This document shows positions 16,931 through 24,623 of a stretch of DNA of 64,000 nt, piece after piece. The stretch spans positions 105,590 to 169,589 of the forward strand of contig NZ_JAHCVK010000006.1 of the NCBI RefSeq assembly GCF_018476905.1. The letters run 5' to 3'. The position numbers and the translations under genes were made by a program. The first letter of the stretch is position 1; each line of letters begins with the position of its first letter. Source of the stretch: Geomobilimonas luticola. Its GTDB lineage: Bacteria > Desulfobacterota > Desulfuromonadia > Geobacterales > Geobacteraceae. A model generated the notes under the pieces. That model saw only the letters and a list, made by a program, of their open reading frames with translations, had not been told where the DNA came from and made no database searches.

Positions 16931-18448
16931 TTAATGTGCGGCAATGGTGATAGCGGCAGATGTCCCGACACGTCCATGGGGATAAAAACCAACGATACAT
17001 TCCGCTTCCACCTTCAGAGCGGACGATACGGTCTGGGGCTGCGCCGGCCCGAAACTGAATGATGCGATAATTTCGTCATTCCCGTGTCCGGATGAAGCCC
17101 CCCCTGTTGTCTGGGACAAGAGATAACACGTATCGCTGTTATCTCCGGATGTACCCATGATGATATTCTTCAGCCCATTGTTGCTGATTCCTATGGTGTA
17201 TGTTCCCGGTTTCAGGACAACATTCAGCGCACCATTCCCACGGTTATCGCCGGTTCTCGTCACGGTGTACTGTTGCGGCTGCACGATATCGGCCGCCTTG
17301 TCCGCATTCACCAGTCCGTAACCGAAGTAGACATCCCGACCCGGATCACCCAGATCCGTTGCGGTTGCGGCAAGACGTTGTCTGACCTCGTCGGCAAGAT
17401 TTCCGTCGCCGTTTTCATCCTTGATACCGGCCGAAAAGATGAGGGCAGCCACGCCGGAAACGTGGGGAGTGGCTTGGGATGTACCGCTCATCAATCCAAA
17501 CCCACCACCGGGGACCGTTGACATGACGGCAACTCCCGGGGCTGAAAGCTCGACCTTCGCGCCGTAGTTGGAGAAGGCGGCTTTGGTACCGTCCTGCGCG
17601 GTTGCTGAAACCGCAATAACGGGATCAAAACCGGCCGGATTGTCAACAATCGGCTGATTGAAGTTGCCGGCAGCAGCCACGAGGACTATCCCCGCCTTGA
17701 ACGCCGCGTCACAGGCATCCCTGAACGCCTGGGAATCCATTTGCGCACCGAAACTCATGTTTATCACCTGCATCTTATTGGTTATCGCCCATTCGATTCC
17801 GGCAAGAATATCGGACGTACTCCCCATCAGACCGCCGTTAAGAACCTTCAGCGCGTAGAGGGAGGCTTCCGGCGCTACACCGACAACGCCGGTGCCGTTG
17901 TCCCTGGCCGCGATGATCCCGGCCAGGTGGGTTCCATGCCCATATCGCGAATCGTCGTACGGGTCGTTGTTGTCATAGACAAAGTTGTATCCACCCTTGT
18001 AGTTGTCCTTCAAATCCGGGTGGTCGGGATCGATGCCGGTATCAAGAATGGCCACCTTGATTCCGGCCCCCGTGATCCCTTTCGTTGCTGCCACATCGGC
18101 GCCTATACGCTTCACTCCCCACGAATCAAGCAGTTCCTGATCTGTGGCGGATGCGACCGTGACAGGCTCGACAACGGCAATCACCTTGTCGGCCTCGACA
18201 TAGGCAACCTGTGGGTCGTTTTTCAGGGAACAAATCGATTCATCGGATAGTTCCGCAGATACCGCGTTTATTGAACGATGGTCGCGAAAAATTCTGCCGC
18301 CAGTCCGCTGCACCTTTTCATGCTTGTCGCTCTCGGCCAGTCCGACACCATGGCGGAAACCGATAATGGCTTTTTTGTTCCCGGCGAGTGCCGGGCTTGT
18401 AAGGATGGAGATCGTGACAAACGAAAAAAAGATTACTCGATGCAGCAT
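16931..18448 (-). CDS. ozpA: Subtilisin-like serine protease, OmcZ-processing (OzpA-type)
   Basis: Secreted S8 protease of 505 residues. A signal peptide (about 1-22) is followed by an I9 propeptide (about 24-95, IIGFRHGVG ... YVEAD). The catalytic triad is D136 in ILDTGID, H171 in GHGTH, and S324 in SGTSQATPH, with oxyanion Asn262. A C-terminal beta-rich domain (about 395-505) has two Cys. It lies directly behind omcZ, as in G. sulfurreducens, where this protease converts the large OmcZ precursor into the short nanowire-forming form. The serine motif is GTSQA rather than the common GTSMA. The hairpin at 18493-18520 separates it from omcZ. Confidence 0.92.
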   Translation of the reverse strand: MLHRVIFFSFVTISILTSPALAGNKKAIIGFRHGVGLAESDKHEKVQRTGGRIFRDHRSINAVSAELSDESICSLKNDPQVAYVEADKVIAVVEPVTVASATDQELLDSWGVKRIGADVAATKGITGAGIKVAILDTGIDPDHPDLKDNYKGGYNFVYDNNDPYDDSRYGHGTHLAGIIAARDNGTGVVGVAPEASLYALKVLNGGLMGSTSDILAGIEWAITNKMQVINMSFGAQMDSQAFRDACDAAFKAGIVLVAAAGNFNQPIVDNPAGFDPVIAVSATAQDGTKAAFSNYGAKVELSAPGVAVMSTVPGGGFGLMSGTSQATPHVSGVAALIFSAGIKDENGDGNLADEVRQRLAATATDLGDPGRDVYFGYGLVNADKAADIVQPQQYTVTRTGDNRGNGALNVVLKPGTYTIGISNNGLKNIIMGTSGDNSDTCYLLSQTTGGASSGHGNDEIIASFSFGPAQPQTVSSALKVEAECIVGFYPHGRVGTSAAITIAAH

Positions 18449-18492
18449 GCAAAGACCTCCCGAACAAAGGTGACTGCGCAGGGTTAGCGAAT

Positions 18493-18520
18493 CTATGGGG
18501 ACGCCGGGGCGTCCCCATAG
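18493..18520 (-). other. Intercistronic stem-loop between omcZ and ozpA
   Basis: A perfect 13-bp inverted repeat (18493-18505 with 18508-18520) with only 2 nt between the arms. There is no T run on either side, so it is not a classical terminator. It could protect the omcZ message from 3' decay or act as a partial attenuator, making cytochrome more abundant than protease. Confidence 0.6.
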
Positions 18521-18544
18521 GCTGATTCATCCGCTGAAAAATGC

Positions 18545-19990
18545 TTATCTTACCTTTTTGGCGGCCGCGAATATCGTGCTTTCCACCGGTCCGAAGAGGG
18601 TCTTGACGGTTACGGTCTTACCGCCGCCAAAGACCTGGCTGGAGGCGACGATCTTCTTGTCACTCCAGGAAACTACCTTGGCCTGGACAGGTCCGGCGAA
18701 GACGCCGAGGAGTTTGCTCGCCTCTGCCGAAGGCGCCGTACCGAAACCTATACCGGTAATGGTAAGCGTGCTGCCGGAAAGGGTGGCGGCTTTGATTGCC
18801 AGCTGCGGCGCAACGATGAGCCTGGTCAGGTTGCTGACCGTTCCGCTCTTGTCGACGCGGAGTTCATAGATGCCCTGCTGCAGGGTGGGGAGCACCATTT
18901 TTATCTCACTGGTCGTCACGGAGAACGGTGTGACGGTTATGGTATTTTGGCCGTTGGTCAGGGTGACCACCGGGTTGTAGGTATTCCCCATCGAATCCTG
19001 GTTCATGAAGCCTTCGCCGTTGATGATAAGAGTGGCCGATTGTCCGGCGGTCACAACGGAACTGCTCAGGCTGCCGATGGCAGGAGCGGTTGCAGCAGTA
19101 GAAGCATCAGCGGAACCGGTCCAGGACCCGTGGCATCCCACGCAATCCCAGTTGTTGCCGATATGGCCGTAGCCGAGATCTTCGTTGCCGGGAACGATGG
19201 TCGAGAGGTTGTTGGGATTGGGGGTGTTGGCCTGGATGTTGTGGAGCGACTTGACACCATGACAGGCCTCGCACCCTCTGATGGGGGCCTGGGCATTGTG
19301 GCACCAGGTACAATCGCCGATTCCGCCGGGCTGGAGGAAGCTGCCGATGTTGGTCCCGTGGTGTGTGTCCGCGTTGCTGAAAATCGGCGGGGTCGCGCTT
19401 GCATTTGCCTGGTGGCATGCCGCGCACCCCTGCACGAGAATGGTTTTACCAGGGTTAGCGGGATCGGGTACCGGCCGGCCGTTGGGAGCCGGAGTTACGC
19501 CGCCGGTGGTGGAATCGGTATTGATTGCATAGGTCGGTATGTAATGGCCATCCTTCGGGTTGTCTATGGCATTTCCGTGGCAATGCACGCAATCCTGGGC
19601 CACGGCATTTGACGACGTCGGCCCGTGGTGCGGAGACTGGCCGGTGTGACAGTTGGAACAGGTGCGGAAATCCTGGAAGGTATAGCCGCCGGTGGGAGAA
19701 GGAACCAGCACGTGGCAACCCGTGGCCAGGGTCGTTGGGGTAGTCCCTGAAGCATTGTAGCAGCTTACAGCCGGGGTAGTCGTGTAGATCAGGTTGTGAT
19801 GCAGGGTGACCAGTTGCGGGTCCGTTCCGTGACATCTGTGGCAATCGTCAGTCGTGAACTGACTGAACTTGGTGTCGTAAATGTACAGCGTCTGGTTGAC
19901 CGGCGGAGGCGGTACTGTTGCCCAGTTCACGACGGCCAGACCGAGAACCAGGGAAGTCGCCAGCGTCATGATTGACATGATTTTTTTCAT
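18545..19990 (-). CDS. omcZ: Octaheme c-type cytochrome OmcZ
   Basis: Extracellular cytochrome of 481 residues that in G. sulfurreducens polymerises into conductive nanowires. Eight heme sites: CXXCH at C50, C111, C134, C189, C227, C240 and C283, and an unusual CX14CH (C77 to C92-H93), the OmcZ hallmark. Extra His (H64/65, H121/122, H149, H210/211, H250, H276) can supply distal ligands. A signal peptide covers about 1-24. After the last heme (H287) comes a Ser/Thr/Ala linker (about 288-305), then a TIG/Ig-like tail to 481; the tail is what OzpA-type cleavage would remove. AAAGGGG precedes the ATG. First gene of the unit, behind a long leader. Confidence 0.96.
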   Translation of the reverse strand: MKKIMSIMTLATSLVLGLAVVNWATVPPPPVNQTLYIYDTKFSQFTTDDCHRCHGTDPQLVTLHHNLIYTTTPAVSCYNASGTTPTTLATGCHVLVPSPTGGYTFQDFRTCSNCHTGQSPHHGPTSSNAVAQDCVHCHGNAIDNPKDGHYIPTYAINTDSTTGGVTPAPNGRPVPDPANPGKTILVQGCAACHQANASATPPIFSNADTHHGTNIGSFLQPGGIGDCTWCHNAQAPIRGCEACHGVKSLHNIQANTPNPNNLSTIVPGNEDLGYGHIGNNWDCVGCHGSWTGSADASTAATAPAIGSLSSSVVTAGQSATLIINGEGFMNQDSMGNTYNPVVTLTNGQNTITVTPFSVTTSEIKMVLPTLQQGIYELRVDKSGTVSNLTRLIVAPQLAIKAATLSGSTLTITGIGFGTAPSAEASKLLGVFAGPVQAKVVSWSDKKIVASSQVFGGGKTVTVKTLFGPVESTIFAAAKKVR

Positions 19991-20357
19991 TTGTTTAACC
20001 CCTTTCTGGATAAATGAAACCTTCTCAACGGAAAAAATGGATTTCAGAAAACCTGCATCACCTCCTTAGACGGGTATTCAGATGGAACCGGCTGTTTCCG
20101 TGAACCGCACGTGTCGGCGGTCGCGAACAATCGTCTCCCTGTCCTGCGATTTTGCCGCAATGGCACTGTACACACGCACCTCTGGTGCATGATCGACAGT
20201 CCGGCGCAATTCACTGGCACGCGGCTCGCGATTATTGTTCTGCTGTCAATGTGAGCGGGGTTCGTTTCTACGGCTGGGTTTCACAGTGGTGCGGACCGGA
20301 AGGAGGGAAGATTCGCTGCCCAGACTCCATGTATTAGCGAGTTCCAATACATGATAC
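19991..20357 (-). other. Long 5' leader of omcZ
   Basis: From the predicted start of transcription near 20357 to the ATG at 19990 there are about 367 nt with no convincing gene. A hairpin lies at its very 5' end (arms 20328-20335 and 20346-20353, 10-nt loop), a smaller GCACC-AGA-GGTGC hairpin lies further on, and a perfect Shine-Dalgarno element (20058-20068) is not followed by a real gene. I looked for the GEMM-I cyclic-dinucleotide riboswitch core and did not find it. Confidence 0.55.
20058..20068 (-). promoter_or_regulatory. Perfect 11-nt Shine-Dalgarno in the omcZ leader
   Basis: Minus-strand TAAGGAGGTGA is fully complementary to the 16S rRNA 3' end, yet lies 68 nt upstream of the omcZ ATG. 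The only local start is an overlapping ATG for a four-residue frame (MQVF, stop). It may be a ribosome standby site or a minimal leader peptide that tunes omcZ translation. Confidence 0.5.
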
Positions 20358-20363
20358 GGGCAC

Positions 20364-20420
20364 ATTCTAGTCAACGAGGAAGCTTTGTCAATAAAAAAAT
20401 TTTAATTTTTAAATATTAAC
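20364..20420 (-). promoter_or_regulatory. omcZp: Strong omcZ promoter with AT-rich UP element
   Basis: On the minus strand: perfect TTGACA (20386-20391), 16-nt spacer, TAGAAT (20364-20369, five of six). Immediately upstream is an almost pure A/T tract (20392-20420) resembling an UP element. The segment from 20421 to 20626, up to the end of the kinase gene, shows nothing else I can name. Confidence 0.7.
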
Positions 20421-20626
20421 CAGTTAGGCAGGAGACATGACGTTTCTGTTCAACGACAAAGATATAACAGACTGTAATTGCTTGTTTTAAGTTGAAACTG
20501 ATGCAGAACAACAGGGGGGAATGGGGGGGTGATTGCAACGTCGAATTACGTGTTATGGCGGAGACATGGAACGGTCAGGTTGTTGTGAAACGAATACCCT
20601 GGGGCCAGCGGATCGGGGGACTGAAT

Positions 20627-22780
20627 TCAACGCTTAAAGGAGAAATAAAAAGTTGCCCCCTTTCCAACCTCCGCTTCGGCCCATATGCTGCCGCCATGGC
20701 GCTCGATGATGCGCTGCACGGTTGCCAACCCGATGCCCGTGCCGGGGAAATCCTTCGCAGCATGCAGACGTTTGAACGGCGTGAAAAGCCCGTCGGCATT
20801 TTTCATATCAAACCCGGCGCCGTTGTCGCGCACGAAGTAAACGGTCTCGCCGTCTCGCACGGAGACGCCGAATTCTATCCTTGCAGCGGGGGTGCTGCGG
20901 GTATACTTCCAGGCGTTACCCAACAGGTTTTCCAGGGCAACTTTCATCAGTCGCGGATCACAGAAGACCATCACGCCGTCTGCAATACGAAAGTCAACCT
21001 TCCGCTCGGGAGCAGTCATGGCCAGTTCGGCGGCAATAGTCATTGCCAGACCGCTCAGGTCGACCTCAGCCAGGTGCATCTCGCTTCTGGTGACACCCGA
21101 CAGCGTGAGGATCGCCTCGATCAGTTCCTCCATATGCTCGCTGCCGTCGCAGATGGTATGGAGGAACATTCTGCCATTTTCATCGAGTACATCGCCGTAC
21201 ATCTCGGCGAGGGCCTGCCCTGCTGCGTAAATACGGGTCAGAGGGGAACGGAGGTCATGGGAAAGGGTGTAACTGAACGATTCCAGTTCCTTATTCGATG
21301 CAAGCAAATCCAGAGCCTGCTGCTGCAGGAAATCGGCCTGGGCCTTGAGTTTCTGTTCCGCTTTCACGTGCGGAGTAATGTCCCTGACCACTTCAATCCC
21401 GGCTATGATGCTCCCCTCCGAGTCCCGCAACGGCGACGCCGTGACTTCAATGGGAATACCCGAAGGGAGCACCTTGAACAGTTTATGGATCAACCCGTCG
21501 TTGTAGCTCCGGGAAACGGGGCATCCCTCGCAGATGTTGTCCCGGCAGGAGTATGCCTCGTAGCAATGTTTTCCGATGAAACTGCCACCGACAATGTCCT
21601 GGTGGACCTTATTCTGGTAGAGCACCGTGAAATCGAGTCCCTGGATACTGACGCCATCCCCCATGGCGGCGATAATGGCATCCGACTTGTTCTTTTCCTC
21701 CACCGCACGGTTTTTCGCCGCATGAAGTTCCGTATTCGCCGTCTGCAGTGCGGCAGCCCGTTCCGCCAGATCCTGACTGAGCGCTTCGTTCTCCTGCTCG
21801 ATGCGTTTACGCTCGGATATATCCCGTCCTACGACGATAACGTCCCCACCCGCAATCATGGTAAGGGAAATCTCCATGGGGAAGATACTTCCGTCCTTCC
21901 GCCTGCCGACCAACTCGCCGCGCCATCTCCCCTCCCCCAGGAGAACGGGCCTGTCGTCGTGTTCATAACGTTCCGTTTCCGCGGGAGGCATGAGAATCCG
22001 CCACGACACCCCCAGAAGTTCAGCGGGAGAATCATAGCCGTACAATCCGGCAAAAGACTGGTTTACGTAGACAAATCCCCTCCTGTCCTGGTAAATGGCC
22101 ATCCCGTCAATGGAAGCTTCCATGGCGGTCTGCTGCTGACGAAGTTTCTCCTCTGCTTCCCGCCGCTCGGTTATATCCCGGACCGACTCTATGCCGGCAA
22201 CGATGGCACCGTTGGCATCCCGCAGGGGAGAGGAAATAATCTCGACATAACGCATTCCCCTTTCCGTGACGGCACTTGCCTCGCGGCGATGGCGCAAGCC
22301 GTCCCGGAAAGATATGGCCAGATGACACCCTTCACACACGGCATCTTTATGCTGGTAAGCAGCGTAGCAGAACTCGCCGACATGCTCTCCCATCAACTCC
22401 CTGTGCGCCTGGTTCTGGTAGAGGACCTTGAAGTCAGTATCCTGAACGCTGATCGCGTCACTCATGGAGGCCAGAATCGCCTCGGAACGGGCTTTTTCTG
22501 TTTGATACTGCTCCTGGGTCAGATAAAGAGACTTCTTCATCTCCCCCTGCAGTCGGGTCACCCTCCACACGTACCACGCGAGCAGCATCAGCAGGCAGAC
22601 GACTACAAGACGTGCCAGTACGTGGTGGACCGTAGTCGATGCCGTTGCTTGCGCCAACGCCTCCTCTTTGAAAAAAATGGAATCAAGGAACTCATCGGTC
22701 AGCAAGAACATGACCACGAGAATGATTCCCAGCAGTATGTACTTTCTGCTATTCAGGTTGTGGTCCGCCGGTCTGTCCAT
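20627..22780 (-). CDS. PAS-domain sensor histidine kinase
   Basis: Membrane sensor kinase of 717 residues. Two transmembrane segments (about 15-35 and 60-80) flank a short periplasmic loop. Then follow three PAS domains, of which the first and third carry a Cys cluster (CYAAY...CEGCH and CYEAYSCRDNICEGCP), a HisKA domain with the phospho-His in SYTLSHDLRSPLTRI, and a HATPase domain ending DNGAGFD ... GTGIGLATVQ. ATG at 22780 (MDRPADH) with GGGGATTC upstream is preferred to an earlier frame start. No response regulator is adjacent. It ends about 240 nt before the omcZ promoter on the same strand. The Cys pairs may sense redox state or metal; this is inference. Confidence 0.92.
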   Translation of the reverse strand: MDRPADHNLNSRKYILLGIILVVMFLLTDEFLDSIFFKEEALAQATASTTVHHVLARLVVVCLLMLLAWYVWRVTRLQGEMKKSLYLTQEQYQTEKARSEAILASMSDAISVQDTDFKVLYQNQAHRELMGEHVGEFCYAAYQHKDAVCEGCHLAISFRDGLRHRREASAVTERGMRYVEIISSPLRDANGAIVAGIESVRDITERREAEEKLRQQQTAMEASIDGMAIYQDRRGFVYVNQSFAGLYGYDSPAELLGVSWRILMPPAETERYEHDDRPVLLGEGRWRGELVGRRKDGSIFPMEISLTMIAGGDVIVVGRDISERKRIEQENEALSQDLAERAAALQTANTELHAAKNRAVEEKNKSDAIIAAMGDGVSIQGLDFTVLYQNKVHQDIVGGSFIGKHCYEAYSCRDNICEGCPVSRSYNDGLIHKLFKVLPSGIPIEVTASPLRDSEGSIIAGIEVVRDITPHVKAEQKLKAQADFLQQQALDLLASNKELESFSYTLSHDLRSPLTRIYAAGQALAEMYGDVLDENGRMFLHTICDGSEHMEELIEAILTLSGVTRSEMHLAEVDLSGLAMTIAAELAMTAPERKVDFRIADGVMVFCDPRLMKVALENLLGNAWKYTRSTPAARIEFGVSVRDGETVYFVRDNGAGFDMKNADGLFTPFKRLHAAKDFPGTGIGLATVQRIIERHGGSIWAEAEVGKGATFYFSFKR

Positions 22781-22940
22781 GAATCCCCTGCTTGCGAAGA
22801 CGGTTGTGACCGTACTTCGTACTGCTTGAATCGGGCCGAAAACCATTTCAAATACATCACAATCACGTTAATACTCCATAACACAACCCGATTCCCAAAT
22901 CAATAACTATCGAATAATTCACGCATAATACAAAATCACT

Positions 22941-23957
22941 CTACTCCCAGACACCGGCTAATTCTGCTGTGCAATGGGGACAGGCTCCCTTTCGCAGCCC
23001 GTTGTCGGCGATGGTATAGCCGACACGCCGAATCACCAGTTCGCCGCAGCCGGGACAGAAGGTGTTCTCTCCCCCCTCTCCCGGCACGTTCCCTTCGTAC
23101 ACATAACGCAGACCGGCATCCAGACCGATCTGGCGAGCCCGGCGCAGGGTAGCCACCGGCGTGCGGGGACGGTCGGTTAGCTTGAACGTGGGGTAGAACT
23201 GACTCACGTGCCAGGGAGTGTCCACGCCGACCTCATCCGCGATGAAACGGGCTATCCCCCGCAGCTCCTCGTCCGCGTCATTCCAGCCCGGGATGATGAG
23301 GGTGGTCAGCTCGATCCAGACCCCCGACCGTTTGTACTCCAGGACGGAGGCGAGCACTTCGGCCAGCATGGCGTGCACCACCTCGCGGTAGAACCGGTCC
23401 GAAAAGCCTTTGAGGTCGATATTGGCCGCGTCCAGGTAGGGACGGATATGGGCAAGGGCCTCGGCGGTAATGTACCCGTTGGTGACGAACACGTTTTTCA
23501 GCCCCGCCCGGTGGGCAAGAACCGCCGTATCGTAGGCATACTCGAAAAAGATGGTCGGCTCCGTGTAGGTGTAGGAAATGGAACGGCAGCCGGCAGCCAG
23601 GGCCTTCTCCACGATGAGCGCCGGAGGGAGTTCACTGCCGGTTATCCGGAGGGTCTTCCCCTCCGTCGGTTGGGAAATGGCGTAGTTCTGGCAGTGGAGG
23701 CAGCGGAAATTGCACCCCACCGTAGCGAGGGAAAATGACCGGCTCCCCGGCAGGAAATGGAACAGGGGCTTCTTCTCGATGGGGTCAACATGTTCGGCCA
23801 CCGCCTTGCCGTAGACCAGGGTATAGAGCGTTCCCGAACGGTTTTCCCGCACACCGCAAATGCCGCACCCCCCATCGGCAATCAGGCAACGGAACCTGCA
23901 CAGGCCGCAGCGGACCTTGCCGTCCGTAACTTTTTCGTAAAACATCGCTTCCCGCAT
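22941..23957 (-). CDS. amrS: AmmeMemoRadiSam-system radical SAM enzyme
   Basis: Radical S-adenosylmethionine protein of 338 residues in the PflA-like AmrS group. The iron-sulfur site is C82xxxC86xxC89 (GCNFRCLHC). Extra N-terminal cysteines (C17, C20, C24, C31, C34) and a C-terminal zinc-ribbon pair (CPGC, CPHC) are also present. The ATG at 23957 has GGAGG 7 nt upstream. The usual partner genes (AMMECR1 and Memo) are not next to it. The reaction of this system is not established. Confidence 0.9.
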   Translation of the reverse strand: MREAMFYEKVTDGKVRCGLCRFRCLIADGGCGICGVRENRSGTLYTLVYGKAVAEHVDPIEKKPLFHFLPGSRSFSLATVGCNFRCLHCQNYAISQPTEGKTLRITGSELPPALIVEKALAAGCRSISYTYTEPTIFFEYAYDTAVLAHRAGLKNVFVTNGYITAEALAHIRPYLDAANIDLKGFSDRFYREVVHAMLAEVLASVLEYKRSGVWIELTTLIIPGWNDADEELRGIARFIADEVGVDTPWHVSQFYPTFKLTDRPRTPVATLRRARQIGLDAGLRYVYEGNVPGEGGENTFCPGCGELVIRRVGYTIADNGLRKGACPHCTAELAGVWE

Positions 23958-24274
23958 GGCGAACCTCCTTCCGCAACGAGAATAGTATATCAAGAGCCCA
24001 GCGATTTACCCTGAATACAAACCTGAGTTTATTTGCTTCACATAAGAAAATTTTTCGCCGCGGCAACGTTTTTACCATAGCCTGAAACAATCCTCACTCC
24101 GAGGCTTCACAATCCATGTTTTACTCAAATTTATCAGAGCAATTTCAAGCAGTTGCATGCACGTAAACTTGGTTTCCCTGGAAATATGCCTACTTATCCA
24201 AAATAACGATTTGCCCCACAACCTCCCGCAACAGATAAACTGTTGTTATATTGAGCTTTTCTGCAAAATTCCCC

Positions 24275-24303
24275 TTGCACGTAACGCTTCGGTTCATTAT
24301 AGT
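24275..24303 (+). promoter_or_regulatory. Promoter of the small zinc-ribbon gene
   Basis: TTGCAC (24275-24280), exactly 17 nt, TATAGT (24298-24303). The transcript would start about 30 nt before the ATG at 24341. The rest of the 383-nt gap from 23958 is AT-rich and shows no gene. Confidence 0.65.
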
Positions 24304-24340
24304 TACCGGTAAGAATAGTATTTTCATGAAAGGAACACCG

Positions 24341-24493
24341 ATGAATTGCCCCATCTGCAACAACAGTACCGGTATCGAGATCGACATGCATTCGGACGGC
24401 TACGCCAGGGACATCCTGGAGTGCACCAGCTGTAATGCACTCTGGATAGTGGCAGCCGATGACATCATCCTGCTCAACAAACTCGTCGCGTAG
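24341..24493 (+). CDS. Small zinc-ribbon protein
   Basis: Fifty residues starting MNCPICNNSTG, with a second pair in ECTSCNALW, so CxxC...CxxC is a likely zinc site. It is acidic and soluble. Support for it being real is unusually good for its size: an own promoter at 24275-24303, AAAGGA before the ATG, and a terminator at 24563-24602. The family is not recognised. Similar tiny zinc ribbons often act in RNA polymerase or ribosome contacts, but nothing here shows that. Confidence 0.75.
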   Translation: MNCPICNNSTGIEIDMHSDGYARDILECTSCNALWIVAADDIILLNKLVA

Positions 24494-24562
24494 GCTAGTT
24501 TTTGCTCGACATCATACCCCTTCCCATGCCGGATAACCCATGGGAACAGCAGCGTGGCACAA

Positions 24563-24602
24563 ACGCAAAAGGCCGCTCCCCCAAGGGAACGGCCTTTTGC
24601 GT
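24563..24602. terminator. Bidirectional terminator between zinc-ribbon gene and rodA
   Basis: Stem of 13 bp (24563-24575 with 24590-24602), including AAAA and TTTT on its flanks, extended by a short inner TCCC/GGGA pairing. It separates two convergent genes. Confidence 0.85.
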
Positions 24603-24623
24603 GGCGCAATCGTGAAATTGCCG

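Noticed and set aside
20058..20357. Possible GEMM-I cyclic-dinucleotide riboswitch in the omcZ leader
   Set aside because: The conserved core (GCAAAGCC-type element and tetraloop receptor) was not found on reading the strand.
22275..22340. CEGCH in the kinase PAS domain as a heme c site
   Set aside because: The domain follows two membrane helices and should be cytoplasmic, where heme c is not attached; the sister PAS has CEGCP at the same place, so a Cys cluster is likelier.
20492..22906. Very long plus-strand open frame of about 800 codons
   Set aside because: It is the antisense shadow of the PAS histidine kinase. GC-rich codon use keeps opposite frames open, and its translation shows no protein family.
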